From contig NZ_AP024620.1 of assembly GCF_023734095.1 (NCBI RefSeq), positions 1,670,501 to 1,734,500 on the forward strand: DNA of 64,000 nucleotides, written 5' to 3'. The position numbers and the translations under genes were made by a program. This DNA is from Moorella sp. Hama-1 (GTDB lineage Bacteria; Bacillota; DSM-521; Neomoorellales; Neomoorellaceae). Shown piece after piece: positions 1 through 8,824 of this stretch. The notes under the pieces are model-generated. The model saw only the letters and a program-made list of their open reading frames with translations, was not told the origin of the DNA and made no database searches. Every line of letters starts with the position of its first letter. Position 1 is the first letter of the stretch.

Positions 1-99
1 ACCCGCAAGGGTTGATGACTCCTACCAAGGAGCAATTCCTGGTAGGAGAATGTGCAATTGTCCCAACTCCTACCAGGTAGAATCTGGAGGAGTTTTTTT
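1..99 (+). promoter_or_regulatory. Fluoride (crcB) riboswitch, 3' part, with nested switch
   Basis: The window opens inside a crcB-type aptamer: the last hairpin (ACCC-gcaa-GGGT) and the signature TGATGACTCCTACC are present, while the 5' half lies outside. The 9-mer CTCCTACCA occurs at 19-27 and again at 67-75, and its exact complement TGGTAGGAG is at 40-48, so the middle segment can pair with either copy. The second copy also overlaps a terminator arm (65-71 with 88-94). Fluoride holding 19-27 inside the aptamer would free 40-48 to capture 67-75 and open the terminator. The family and the link to enolase are known; the switching order is inferred. Confidence 0.85.
65..99 (+). terminator. Riboswitch-controlled terminator overlapping the Shine-Dalgarno
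   Basis: AACTCCT (65-71) pairs with AGGAGTT (88-94), and inside it CCAG (73-76) pairs with CTGG (84-87). The stem runs into seven T at 93-99. The right arm contains the GGAGGAG ribosome-binding site of the next gene (ATG at 100), so the same hairpin could block both transcription and translation. Confidence 0.75.
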
Positions 100-1902
100 A
101 TGAGCCAGGTAAGAGAAGAATGGCAAGTAAAGGCAGTTCCCAAGGTCACAAAAGATCTACCTCTCCTTTTCCGGCAAACCCTGGAAGGTCTAAATAGCTT
201 GGGGCCAGACTTTGCTAACGAGAGGCAAAAGATCAAGGCCTTACAAGAGCGACTTGTAAACGAACGCTTTCACCTTGCCGTTCTCGGGCAGTTCAAGCGC
301 GGTAAAAGTACCTTTATAAACGCTCTTCTGGGCGATGAAGTGTTACCCACGGCCATCCTCCCCCTGACTGCCGTTCCCACCTTTCTTCTCTGGGGTCCCG
401 AGGCCCGTGTACGCGTTCTCCGCCAGGAAAGCCTTCAAAAAGAAGAATTTACAGGGCAGGACAATAGGGCTTTAACTGCTTTTCTGGCGCAATTCGTTAC
501 TGAAGCAGGGAATCCCAAAAATCATAAAAAGGTATCCCAGGTTGAAGTCTTCTACCCCTCCCCCCTTCTTCTTAAAGGAGTAGTCTTAATCGATACTCCC
601 GGCATCGGTTCCACTTTCCGGCATAACACTGAAGCCACCCTTAACTTCCTGCCCCAATGTGACGCTGCTTTATTTCTCGTTTCGGCAGATCCGCCGATCA
701 CCGAGGTAGAAGTGGAATTTCTGAAAGCGGTCCGTTCCAGGGTTACTCACCTTTTCTTTATTTTAAATAAGATAGACTATCTTAATAAGGAAGAAATAGC
801 ATCTCTCTTAACCTTCATTAAAAATGTTTTGCGGGAGCAAGTTGGTATAGAAGGAGCCCCTCCCATCTTCTGCGTATCGGCCCGTCTGGGACTTGAGGCT
901 CGCAAAACAAATGATACCACCCTCTGGAATCATAGCGGCCTGGAAGAAGTCTGGCGTTATCTTGTTGATTTTCTTGCTCGCGATAAAAACAACGCCCTGC
1001 AGGCAGCCCTGGCTAAAAAAGCCACCGATATAATTGCCGACATTATAATGCGCTTGCACCTTACCATTCGTTCCTTGGAGATGCCCCTGGCTGAACTGGA
1101 TGACCGCCTGCAAATATTTGAGAAAAAAATTCAGGAGGCTGAGCAGCAACGAGTCTTGCTGGGAGATCTCCTGGCCGGCGACCGGAAACGAATGGTGGCG
1201 TTTCTGGAAGAACAAGCTGAAACCTTACGTCAGAAGGCCCGGACTCACCTGCAAGGAATTGTCGAGGACCGTCTAGCCGGAATGGGGAACAGGTTTAATG
1301 ACAATACAATCCAGGAAACCCTGGCCAAGGTCATCCCTGATTTTTTTGAACATGAGCTCGGTGAAATGGCGCGTATTTTTGACCAGCGGGTTACCGAAAC
1401 GATGCGCCCCTACCAACAACGTGTCGATGAACTGATTGAGGCGGTGCGGAAAACAGCGGCCGAGCTTTTTGACGTTCCTTATCATGCTCCCAGTAGTTCC
1501 GGCGCTTTTGAGATGAAACGCCAGCCGTATTGGGTAACCCACAAGTGGGATTCCAGTTTTAGCCTTCTCCCGGAAGGTATATTTACCAGGCTTTTGCCAG
1601 CAGGAATACGCCGGGCAAAGATGATAAAACAATTGGGGCAACAAATTGAAGCATTAGTTTTGAACAACGTGGAAAACTTACGTTGGGCTACTTTGCAGAA
1701 TCTTGATCAAGCCTTCCGGCGTTTCGGATCCAGCCTCGATGAGCGTCTCCAAGCAACCGTCTTGGCTACCCAGGGAGCCATTCAGGCGGCCCGGTCGAAA
1801 CGCCAGGAGCAGAACCAAAACACGGTTCAAGGGATTAGCAGGTTCCGTTCCATCACCAAGGAATTCCAGGAGATCCAGGCCAAATTCAAGGCATTATATT
1901 AA
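100..1902 (+). CDS. Dynamin-like GTPase under fluoride control
   Basis: This 600-residue protein has a dynamin-family GTPase domain: P-loop GQFKRGKST near residues 63-71, switch motif DTPG near 165 and NKID near 223. A long helical region follows, with coiled-coil-like stretches from about 330 to 600. Bacterial dynamin-like proteins bind and remodel or protect membranes. I chose ATG 100 over an upstream GTG at 52 because GGAGGAG lies 7-8 bases before it and the GTG falls inside the riboswitch platform. The enolase gene starts 21 bases downstream, so the two form one operon. A membrane-protection role during fluoride stress is inference. Confidence 0.88.
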   Translation: MSQVREEWQVKAVPKVTKDLPLLFRQTLEGLNSLGPDFANERQKIKALQERLVNERFHLAVLGQFKRGKSTFINALLGDEVLPTAILPLTAVPTFLLWGPEARVRVLRQESLQKEEFTGQDNRALTAFLAQFVTEAGNPKNHKKVSQVEVFYPSPLLLKGVVLIDTPGIGSTFRHNTEATLNFLPQCDAALFLVSADPPITEVEVEFLKAVRSRVTHLFFILNKIDYLNKEEIASLLTFIKNVLREQVGIEGAPPIFCVSARLGLEARKTNDTTLWNHSGLEEVWRYLVDFLARDKNNALQAALAKKATDIIADIIMRLHLTIRSLEMPLAELDDRLQIFEKKIQEAEQQRVLLGDLLAGDRKRMVAFLEEQAETLRQKARTHLQGIVEDRLAGMGNRFNDNTIQETLAKVIPDFFEHELGEMARIFDQRVTETMRPYQQRVDELIEAVRKTAAELFDVPYHAPSSSGAFEMKRQPYWVTHKWDSSFSLLPEGIFTRLLPAGIRRAKMIKQLGQQIEALVLNNVENLRWATLQNLDQAFRRFGSSLDERLQATVLATQGAIQAARSKRQEQNQNTVQGISRFRSITKEFQEIQAKFKALY

Positions 1903-1923
1903 CTATAAGAAAGGGGACTATGT

Positions 1924-3201
1924 ATGAAAGGTAAAATCGTATCTATTCGCTCATTGGAAGTCCTAGACTCCCGCGGCAACCCTACACTTCGGGTTTATGT
2001 AAGTCTAGACAGCGGGATTACCACCTCGGCCTCAGTCCCATCCGGAGCTTCGACCGGGGAAAACGAGGCAGTTGAACTCCGCGATAAAGACCAAAAACGT
2101 TACGGCAGCAAAGGTGTCCTTAAAGCCGTTGCCAATGTCAACGAGGTTATTGCCCCAAAACTAATCGGTATGGACCCTGCTCAACAAGCCATTATCGACC
2201 GAATAATGCTCGAACTCGATGGAACTCCCAATAAAAATAATCTCGGTGCCAACGCTATCCTGGGTGTCTCCATGGCTGTAACACGTGCGGCGGCAGCGGC
2301 GGCAGGTTTGCCTCTCTATACTTACCTGGGTGGTCCTGGTGCGGTACGCCTCCCCGTTCCGATGATGAATATTTTAAACGGAGGCAAACACGCCGATAAT
2401 AGTGTGGACTTCCAGGAATTTATGATCATGCCAATTGGTGCACCTACTTTTGCCGAGGCATTACGTTACGGGGCTGAAACCTTTCATGCCCTTGGGAGTA
2501 TTCTCAAGAAAAAAGGTTACAATACCGGTGTCGGTGACGAAGGAGGCTTTGCTCCCAATTTAAAGAGTAACGACGAAGCCTGTGAGTTGATTGTTGAAGC
2601 CATTGAAACAGCAGGTTATGAGCCAGGAAAAGATGTAGCTATAGCTTTAGACCCTGCTGCAAGTTCCTTTTTCGAAAACGGAACCTACCATCTTTCCAAA
2701 TCCAAGCAGGGAACAAAAACAAGCACTGAACTAACGGAGCTCTACCAGTCCTGGGTTGAAAAATACCCTATTATCTCTCTTGAAGATGGATTTGCTGAAA
2801 ATGATTGGGATGGTTTCCGCGAACTTAATGCCAGGTTGGGTAAAAAGATCCAAATCGTTGGCGACGATCTATACGTGACTAATCCCCGCTTCATCGCCCG
2901 TGGCATAAAAGAAAAAAGTACCAATGCCGTGCTGATAAAATTAAACCAAATTGGTACCGTTACTGAAACCATAGAGGCCATTCATTTATGCCGCAAAGCT
3001 GGGTGGGGATTTGTGATCTCCCACCGCAGCGGGGAAACAGAAGATACTTTTTTGGCCGACTTTGCCGTTGCCATGGGTGGCGGGCAAATAAAAACCGGTT
3101 CCGTTTGCCGTAGCGAACGAATTGCTAAATACAACCGTTTGCTGGAAATTGAGGCGGAACTTCGGGATTCAGCCATATTCGAGAACCCTCTTCAAAGATG
3201 A
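1924..3201 (+). CDS. eno: Enolase (phosphopyruvate hydratase)
   Basis: The 425-residue product has normal enolase length and motifs: GNPT near the start, SGASTG in the first flexible loop, GDEGGFAP, the metal ligand in [15 protein letters not shown] with the catalytic lysine, and SHRSGETED. It interconverts 2-phosphoglycerate and phosphoenolpyruvate. Enolase is a classic fluoride target, inhibited by fluoride with phosphate and magnesium, and enolase genes are known members of the fluoride-riboswitch regulon. An AAAGGGG ribosome site precedes ATG 1924. It is probably a fluoride-induced extra copy beside a housekeeping enolase elsewhere, but that cannot be seen here. Confidence 0.95.
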   Translation: MKGKIVSIRSLEVLDSRGNPTLRVYVSLDSGITTSASVPSGASTGENEAVELRDKDQKRYGSKGVLKAVANVNEVIAPKLIGMDPAQQAIIDRIMLELDGTPNKNNLGANAILGVSMAVTRAAAAAAGLPLYTYLGGPGAVRLPVPMMNILNGGKHADNSVDFQEFMIMPIGAPTFAEALRYGAETFHALGSILKKKGYNTGVGDEGGFAPNLKSNDEACELIVEAIETAGYEPGKDVAIALDPAASSFFENGTYHLSKSKQGTKTSTELTELYQSWVEKYPIISLEDGFAENDWDGFRELNARLGKKIQIVGDDLYVTNPRFIARGIKEKSTNAVLIKLNQIGTVTETIEAIHLCRKAGWGFVISHRSGETEDTFLADFAVAMGGGQIKTGSVCRSERIAKYNRLLEIEAELRDSAIFENPLQR

Positions 3202-3245
3202 TAAATTTCTTGTTTAGTCTAGGCAATTTACCTGCCGCCTATGTT

Positions 3246-3315
3246 GAGGGTCAAGGAGTCGGCCCCTAATATACCCCGGAAATGCACCGCTAACGCTGGT
3301 GCTGATGACTCCTGT
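3246..3315 (+). promoter_or_regulatory. Fluoride (crcB) riboswitch aptamer
   Basis: A first stem (GGGTC with GGCCC) encloses AAGGAGTC, which can form a pseudoknot with GACTCCT at the 3' end. A second stem GCACC/GGTGC is followed by TGATGACTCCTG. This is the crcB architecture and nearly repeats the element at 8268-8340. It points right, towards a broken gene at 3369, so it now appears to be orphaned. Confidence 0.85.
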
Positions 3316-3349
3316 CTGGGTTAGTAAAACAGGCAGGAGTCATTATTTT
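3305..3349 (+). terminator. Expression-platform terminator of fluoride riboswitch
   Basis: ATGACTCCTG pairs with CAGGAGTCAT across a loop and is followed by TATTTT. The left arm is also the aptamer's 3' pseudoknot strand, so fluoride binding and termination exclude each other. Confidence 0.8.
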
Positions 3350-3368
3350 AACTCTTGGAGGTAAAAAC

Positions 3369-3640
3369 GTGTCAATAGCGCGCCAGCTTATATTCAACTG
3401 GAAACAGCTTAAAAAAGCCCGGTTGCCCAATTAGCACGGTCGCCAAGGAGGTTGGCAGGCTCTATCGCGATAACCTGTTGTATGAGTATGTTCATGCCAA
3501 CCCATCCAATTTCCCTCCTACTCCTAACGGGGGCAGCGTCCCCATGCTTTTGAAGCGTAGTTCTCCAGCCGGTCTGGGTACCAAACTGGCTACTGCTCTG
3601 AACCCGACCAATCCCTATCCCGCCTGCAAGGCGGAATCGG
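3369..3640 (+). pseudogene. Frameshifted remnant behind fluoride riboswitch
   Basis: A GTG at 3369 has a GGAGG site eight bases upstream. Its frame reads VSIARQLIFNWKQLKKARLP and stops at about 3434. The +1 frame continues with ISTVAKEVGRLYRDN and a Pro/Asn/Gly-rich stretch containing NPSNFPPTPNGGS, until it runs into the 3' end of the opposite-strand MutS-like gene. One extra C near 3428 would explain the break. I do not recognise the family. It was probably the original target of the riboswitch just upstream. Confidence 0.45.
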
Positions 3641-3648
3641 TAATGAAT

Positions 3649-5151
3649 TTAATTGCTTTTCCCGAATATACTGTTATACAAATCTTCGCCATAACTAGTT
3701 TGCAAGGGTTCACCCTCGTTTATTTTATAAGTTCGTCTTCCGTCGGTTTGCCGTTCAGCCCGCAGGAAAAGGGCATTATCCATTTTTTTACTATAAAAAC
3801 CATGGGCGAATTCATACAAATGCGTAACAAAGAAAACCTTGATCTGCTTTTCCACTAAGGCGCTAACGATCTGCCTGGCAATCTCCGAGCCCTCCCTTTC
3901 GTTTGTCGCGGCAAAAGATTCGTTAAACAGCACTATGGAATTGGCTGTAATGTTGTCTACAATATCGCTCATTCTGCTTAGTTCCTCATCAAGTTTGCCG
4001 CTTTTCATGGTAACATCTTCTTCCCGTTTATAATGCGTGAAAAGGCCGTCGCAGACACTGGCACAGAAAGATTCAGCCGGCGCAAACATACCACATTGCA
4101 TCATTAATTGGGATAAACCTATGCTGCGCAAAAGAGTAGATTTGCCACCCTGGTTGGCACCTGTGATTATTACCAGGTCTTTATTGTCAGCATTCGCATC
4201 GTTCCCCACAGTTCTTTGTTCCAGGCTTAAAGCCAGGCAGACATCGTATAACCCTTTAAACGAATACCTGCGTTCGCCGGGAGCTGCGGGCAGGGGAAAG
4301 CACATGGGCTCCCCCTTTTGGGCAAGTTGCTCATGTAAATTCAAGCAACCAACGTAAAAGGCCAATTCAGTCCGCAAGGTAGTAAAAAAACTGAGAATAT
4401 GATCAGTGGATTGGGCGAGGGCATTGGCAGCAAGGTTGATCCCCCTGTCTCTTAATTCCGCTAGGGCTTTGGCGCCGCTTTCATCACGTTCACTGATATA
4501 AAAGGTGTAAACGGACGGTTTAGGGGCAAAGAGCCGCTCCATCCAACTCCGTTTTTCGTCTTGAGGTTTACGTAGTATATAATTGGTGCCTTTATTGCCC
4601 TTACCCAATTCTGCGCTGATTAAAACTCCATCGCGGAATTTAAGTTCCCGGAGATGATTTTGGACGCTGGCGAAATATTCGTCATCAAGTTCTTCGTTGA
4701 GCATCGCGAAAAACGCGGTAAAGCCTTCTGACTCAAATTTATTGGCATGTTCATCGGCGATTGTTCTTAGTTTTTGAAGCATACCCAGAAACATCTGCAA
4801 TACTTCTACCGCTCGATGCAGTATTGCATCGGGATAATTACGCAAAAATCCAAAGTAATACTTTTTCTCATTTGCAATTGATTCTACCGCGATATCGTAG
4901 ATAGCCCTGATAAGGGAGGAATTTCTCAGGCAATCTTTTAAGATATCCTGCCGGTATAATATGGTGTCCCGATCATTATTTAAACCGGACAAAATAGCTT
5001 TCTTGGCCACTTCAAATAAAAATTCGTCACCGCGCGCCATGGCGTTGAACAGCGTATTTAATTCCAGGTCTTGTGTCAGTGCTTGTTCATGCGATGGTAA
5101 TTTCTGCTGTAAATTAAAATTATGATCGCTATACATGAGAAAAACCTTCAT
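3649..5151 (-). CDS. MutS-like ATPase, second subunit of a pair
   Basis: This 500-residue protein has the helical core and ABC-type ATPase domain of the MutS family. The Walker A motif GANQGGKST is near residue 335, a Walker B-like segment IVLFNES lies near 400, and the conserved VTHLYE-type segment follows. The mismatch-recognition and connector domains of true MutS (about 850 residues) are missing, so ordinary mismatch repair is unlikely. Its start overlaps the stop of the upstream paralogue by 4 bases, which suggests coupled translation and a heterodimer. MutS-type genes have been reported near crcB RNAs. The function is unknown. Confidence 0.8.
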   Translation of the reverse strand: MKVFLMYSDHNFNLQQKLPSHEQALTQDLELNTLFNAMARGDEFLFEVAKKAILSGLNNDRDTILYRQDILKDCLRNSSLIRAIYDIAVESIANEKKYYFGFLRNYPDAILHRAVEVLQMFLGMLQKLRTIADEHANKFESEGFTAFFAMLNEELDDEYFASVQNHLRELKFRDGVLISAELGKGNKGTNYILRKPQDEKRSWMERLFAPKPSVYTFYISERDESGAKALAELRDRGINLAANALAQSTDHILSFFTTLRTELAFYVGCLNLHEQLAQKGEPMCFPLPAAPGERRYSFKGLYDVCLALSLEQRTVGNDANADNKDLVIITGANQGGKSTLLRSIGLSQLMMQCGMFAPAESFCASVCDGLFTHYKREEDVTMKSGKLDEELSRMSDIVDNITANSIVLFNESFAATNEREGSEIARQIVSALVEKQIKVFFVTHLYEFAHGFYSKKMDNALFLRAERQTDGRRTYKINEGEPLQTSYGEDLYNSIFGKSN

Positions 5152-6683
5152 AATTTTATCCGCTCCTTTAAACAGCTATATGTGAGTCGATACTTTTCGG
5201 CAATTGCTAGGGCATATGAAAGCCCATCAGCAGGTTTTCTTACGATCTTATATGTTCGCAAGGCTGGATTTTCGGGAACTACCGTGCTGACCATGCTGAC
5301 GGTTTTGTCGCTTAAAGAAGCCAATTCATCTATGAAGGTTACGCAAACGCACAGTAAATCCAGTTGTATTATCCTCTCCATTACCTTCTGGCTTAAATAA
5401 ATAGCATCTTTTAATGTTGTGGAAGTGAAAATCTCATTCATGATGATAATGCTGTTGGAAGTAGACTGGCTGAGGATATCATGAATTCTGATGAGGTCAT
5501 CTTGTAGTTTGCCCCGGAGATTTTTGATGTTCTCCTCTTTCTCAAAATGGGTAAAAAGCTTATCGAACAGGAAGAGCCGCGCTTCCCTGCCCGGGACGGG
5601 ACAGCCCAGGCTGGCCAAATAATGCAGCTGCCCAAAGGTGCGGGCGAAGGTTGTTTTACCGCCCTGGTTGGGACCGGTGACTACAAATATACGTTCTTCA
5701 CCCTTCAAGTAAAAATCATTGCAGACAACGGAAGAGTTTGCGCCCAGGAGTTTATAGGCCAGGGCTAAATCAAATCCTTCATAATCATAAACTTCCTTAC
5801 ATGTATTGGAAACCTGCGGATAGCAAAATTTTAATCCCTTTCGTTTGAATATCGCGACATACTCCAGGTAGGCAACGTAAAATTGTATCTCTCGATCAAA
5901 AGCGGCTATCATTTCATCCAGATAATTGCTGTTTTCCTCACAGTAATTATCAAGATGCCAAAATATATCAGGATACAATTGGGCAACCAACTCAAGTACT
6001 TTTGCTTCAACATGGTTCATATCCGGCCAGGCGGAAAATTGGGCTCGGTAATCCTTAACCGCCCCCTGTTTAAATCTCGCAAAGGTTTTTTCCACTTCCA
6101 CGCTGTAATCAATATCAGCTTCATATTTGCGGACTTTGATGCGGTTACCCTTAATGAGCAAGCAATATTTTACTGTAGCCAAATCGGCCTTTAGCTTTTT
6201 CGTTTCTGCCAGAAGTGATGTAAAATGCTCGGATTGGGTATAGTCCGTCAAATATTCGCGGAAGGCTAAAAAGCCGCGTGATTTTAGATCTATACGAGTT
6301 AACTCACCGGCCAGGCAATTAACGGCCTCGCAGTAAATTTCCACCGCATCTAAAAACCATCTTTCCTTTTGGTATTTATAGTAAAGCTTGTCTGCTTGGG
6401 CGAGATGTTCGCGCATTGTGCGCATGTTTTGGGCAAATGATTTTATATGATCAAATAAAGTATCATTCTCCAAATCACGCATTATTTCATGACGATAATT
6501 GATCATGTCGCTATCGTTCAAGGAAGTGTAAAAAAACGGTTTTAAATTATATTCCTCTTTGCCGGCCGTAATGGCGTCTATAATCTGATCCAGATTTAAA
6601 TCAACAAAAAAGATAGGCGCTTCAAGTGTCTCTTCCTTTATACTGTCTTCAGTCCTTTTAAATAGTATGCTGTGGAAAATCAT
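5148..6683 (-). CDS. MutS-like ATPase, first subunit of a pair
   Basis: The 511-residue product is a divergent paralogue of the next gene. It has a helical N-terminal core, Walker A GPNQGGKTT near residue 350, the segment KLFTHFEKEEN, a Walker B-like IIIMNEIF, and a C-terminal CVTFIDEL segment. The N-terminal mismatch-binding domains are absent. GAGAGG precedes ATG 6683. The two genes share a 4-base overlap and form an operon transcribed leftward. No fluoride aptamer is visible in the 334 bases upstream, unlike the other units of this island. Confidence 0.78.
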   Translation of the reverse strand: MIFHSILFKRTEDSIKEETLEAPIFFVDLNLDQIIDAITAGKEEYNLKPFFYTSLNDSDMINYRHEIMRDLENDTLFDHIKSFAQNMRTMREHLAQADKLYYKYQKERWFLDAVEIYCEAVNCLAGELTRIDLKSRGFLAFREYLTDYTQSEHFTSLLAETKKLKADLATVKYCLLIKGNRIKVRKYEADIDYSVEVEKTFARFKQGAVKDYRAQFSAWPDMNHVEAKVLELVAQLYPDIFWHLDNYCEENSNYLDEMIAAFDREIQFYVAYLEYVAIFKRKGLKFCYPQVSNTCKEVYDYEGFDLALAYKLLGANSSVVCNDFYLKGEERIFVVTGPNQGGKTTFARTFGQLHYLASLGCPVPGREARLFLFDKLFTHFEKEENIKNLRGKLQDDLIRIHDILSQSTSNSIIIMNEIFTSTTLKDAIYLSQKVMERIIQLDLLCVCVTFIDELASLSDKTVSMVSTVVPENPALRTYKIVRKPADGLSYALAIAEKYRLTYSCLKERIKL

Positions 6684-7017
6684 AGGAAGAACACCTCTCT
6701 ATCAAATAGTATGTCAATAATAGCATTATGCGCCATCATGAGTGCCTATTATATTTCAATTGCCTCTTAATCCCTACAACCCGTCAATTATATTTACAAC
6801 TTCTGCCCTTTGGCAGCATATATTCTTCCTCGACCTGCCAGGTGAGCGAAAAGAATTTATGCGCCAACAGGATTACCTTTTATTAACGAATCGCGTGGTC
6901 AGGAAAAGGATTCCTGGATAAGAAGTTTACACCTGCTGGCAGGTTATAAAACTTAAAGATTAAGCTTTTTCCCATTCATCCTCTGTTGGTATCATTCTGG
7001 ATGGTATAAGGGGGGAT
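6684..7017. other. Intergenic region between mutS-like operon and MFS gene
   Basis: AT-rich sequence with no gene. A TATAAT-like box on the minus strand near 6750 and an imperfect palindrome GCATTATGCG/CATGAGTGC (about 6722-6745) may be the mutS-like promoter and an operator. ACCTGC-ca-GCAGGT near 6930-6945 is a short hairpin downstream of the MFS gene. I found no crcB-like sequence here on either strand. Confidence 0.4.
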
Positions 7018-8208
7018 TCAACGAGAAGCATTTTTACCGACATAGAGCATAAGCAACACGGAAAGTAACTGGGTTACTACTGAAAATGCTACCACGTATC
7101 CTACTGACAGGTCGTAAAGCATCCCCATTAATGCGCTGCCCAGGAACCAGAATATACCATAACCGGTATTAAACACCCCGTAGGCTGTGCCACGCCTGTC
7201 AATGGATATCATATTGGCCACGGCAGCGCGTAAGACGGATTCCTGGGCCCCCATTCCTATGCCCCAAATTACCATCCCAACTAGAGCCATGGCGAAGCCT
7301 CCTAAAAATACCAGGGGGGCAAACAGGGATGAGACCAGACCAGCAATAGCCAAAACATAAATACCTATCCGGTCGAACAAATAACCAAATATTAAAGCAG
7401 CCAGGGCATCCGCCCCCATGGCTATGGCGTAAAGTATTGGAATCCAATTACTGGATACCAGGGAACTCTTGCCTAAATGAAAGGCAATTAAAGGATAATC
7501 AACGTAACCTGCCGCTATAAAAGCAACGGCTGCCAGGTAGAGCCAGAATGTTCTTGGCAATCCTCTACTCGCAGGGATAGCTGGGGTCACTTCCAGTTCC
7601 CGCGGCGTCGGGTATAAAAACCTGGCCACAACAAGAACCGTAAGCGCTAGGAAAGCCGGGATAAATAAGATGGCAAATCCTGTTTGGTAACCGCCCTTTA
7701 AGTAAAGTACTAAAGCAACAATGAGAGGGCCGGTAACGGCCCCAATTTGATCCAGAGCCTCGTGGAGGCCAAATCCCCACCCCCTTCCCACTTCGGAAGT
7801 AGCGTGGGAAAGCATGGCATCGCGGGCAGGGGTACGAATAGCCCTACCCACTCGCTCGGTAATCATTAAAATCGCCGCCAGCTGCCAGTTGCCTGCCAGG
7901 ACTAAAAAAGGTACGGCCAAAAGGTTGAGTATATATCCGAGAATAGTGATGGGCCAGTATTTCCCGGTACGATCGCTTAAATAGCCGGAAATCAGCCTTA
8001 CCCCGTAACCCAGCAATTCCCCCAGGCCAGCAACGAACCCGACGATTGCCCCGTTCGCCCCCAGCACTGCCAGGAAGGGGCCGGTAATGCTGCGCGCGCC
8101 TTCATAGGTCATATCAGAAAACAGGCTGACAATCCCCAATAAAATAATAAACTTAAATGCCTTTTGCAGCGATGGGGTTATTTTGTTCTCTCTGCTTTGT
8201 TGCTCCAC
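7018..8208 (-). CDS. MFS transporter, fluoride-riboswitch controlled
   Basis: A 396-residue major facilitator with about 12 hydrophobic segments. The first cytoplasmic loop carries the MFS signature in the form YLSDRTGKYWP, with a related half-repeat YLFDRIGIY in the second half. The start is GTG 8208 with GAGGAGG seven bases upstream. The substrate cannot be read from sequence. The leader upstream is a fluoride riboswitch, so it may export fluoride or a metabolite that accumulates under fluoride stress. Confidence 0.85.
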   Translation of the reverse strand: MEQQSRENKITPSLQKAFKFIILLGIVSLFSDMTYEGARSITGPFLAVLGANGAIVGFVAGLGELLGYGVRLISGYLSDRTGKYWPITILGYILNLLAVPFLVLAGNWQLAAILMITERVGRAIRTPARDAMLSHATSEVGRGWGFGLHEALDQIGAVTGPLIVALVLYLKGGYQTGFAILFIPAFLALTVLVVARFLYPTPRELEVTPAIPASRGLPRTFWLYLAAVAFIAAGYVDYPLIAFHLGKSSLVSSNWIPILYAIAMGADALAALIFGYLFDRIGIYVLAIAGLVSSLFAPLVFLGGFAMALVGMVIWGIGMGAQESVLRAAVANMISIDRRGTAYGVFNTGYGIFWFLGSALMGMLYDLSVGYVVAFSVVTQLLSVLLMLYVGKNASR

Positions 8209-8245
8209 CAGGAAGCCTCCTCATTCATGTTTCTAGCACAAGAAA

Positions 8246-8340
8246 ACAAATGACTCCTGCCGGAATTATCCAGACAGGAGTCATCAGCGCTCATGAGCGC
8301 ATTTTCGAGATTTCTCGGGGCCGACTCCTTGGCCTCGGCT
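8246..8340 (-). promoter_or_regulatory. Fluoride (crcB) riboswitch with terminator
   Basis: On the minus strand a GGCC-AAGGAGTC-GGCC stem-loop is followed by GCGCT-catg-AGCGC and then TGATGACTCCTG. AGGAGTC in the first loop can form the family's pseudoknot with GACTCCT. The expression platform is a 10-bp hairpin (ATGACTCCTG with CAGGAGTCAT, 8250-8285) followed by TTTGTTTTCTT. The element lies directly upstream of the MFS gene and matches the copy at 3246 closely. Confidence 0.88.
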
Positions 8341-8392
8341 TAAGCTATATACATTATTGTAGCCAATGCATAGCCTAAAAATCAGTCGTCCC

Positions 8393-8821
8393 TTATTTTT
8401 TGCCCTTAATTATTAACACCGGGCAGTTAGCCAACCTTATTAAAGCCTCCGAAACACTGCCCAAGAGGTAACGCTTGATACCACTTAACCCCCGGGCTCC
8501 CAATACCAGCAGATCATAGCCTTCCTCTTCCACCAGGCGGGCCAGGGTATCGGCCGGATGGCCCGGCACTACTCTGGTAGTTAATGTTGTCCCTTCACGG
8601 GTGGCCAGGTTTTGAGCTTCCGCCAAGGCTTGGGCAAAAAAGTTTTTGGCATCCTCTAGGACGCCGTTGACTTCGTCCCTGGTATCGGCAAAATCAGGCA
8701 CATGGGCCACGGAAACGGCCGTTATTGGCGCCCCGTATTTCTTAGCCAGGTTAAGGGCAGCAAGCAGGGCTTTCCTGGCATTAGGCGAACCATCGTAGCC
8801 TACTAAAATCTTGTTAAACAT
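8393..8821 (-). CDS. Universal stress protein, UspA family
   Basis: At 142 residues this is a normal single-domain UspA. It starts ILVGYDGSPNARKAL and ends with the ATP-binding signature GARGLSGIKRYLLGSVSEAL, with the family's G-x2-G-x9-G(S/T) spacing. It follows the antiporter gene after 3 bases and shares its fluoride riboswitch. Universal stress proteins are among the known gene types behind crcB RNAs. Confidence 0.92.
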   Translation of the reverse strand: MFNKILVGYDGSPNARKALLAALNLAKKYGAPITAVSVAHVPDFADTRDEVNGVLEDAKNFFAQALAEAQNLATREGTTLTTRVVPGHPADTLARLVEEEGYDLLVLGARGLSGIKRYLLGSVSEALIRLANCPVLIIKGKK

Positions 8822-8824
8822 GAT

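Noticed and set aside
52-99. GTG start at 52 for the dynamin-like protein
   Set aside because: It lies inside the riboswitch platform and has no separate ribosome site; ATG 100 has GGAGGAG.
3640-3858. Extension of the remnant frame over the end of the MutS-like gene
   Set aside because: The frame beyond 3640 is antisense to a well-supported gene.
6684-7017. A fifth fluoride riboswitch before the mutS-like operon
   Set aside because: No CTCCTAC or GGAG pseudoknot pair is present on either strand.
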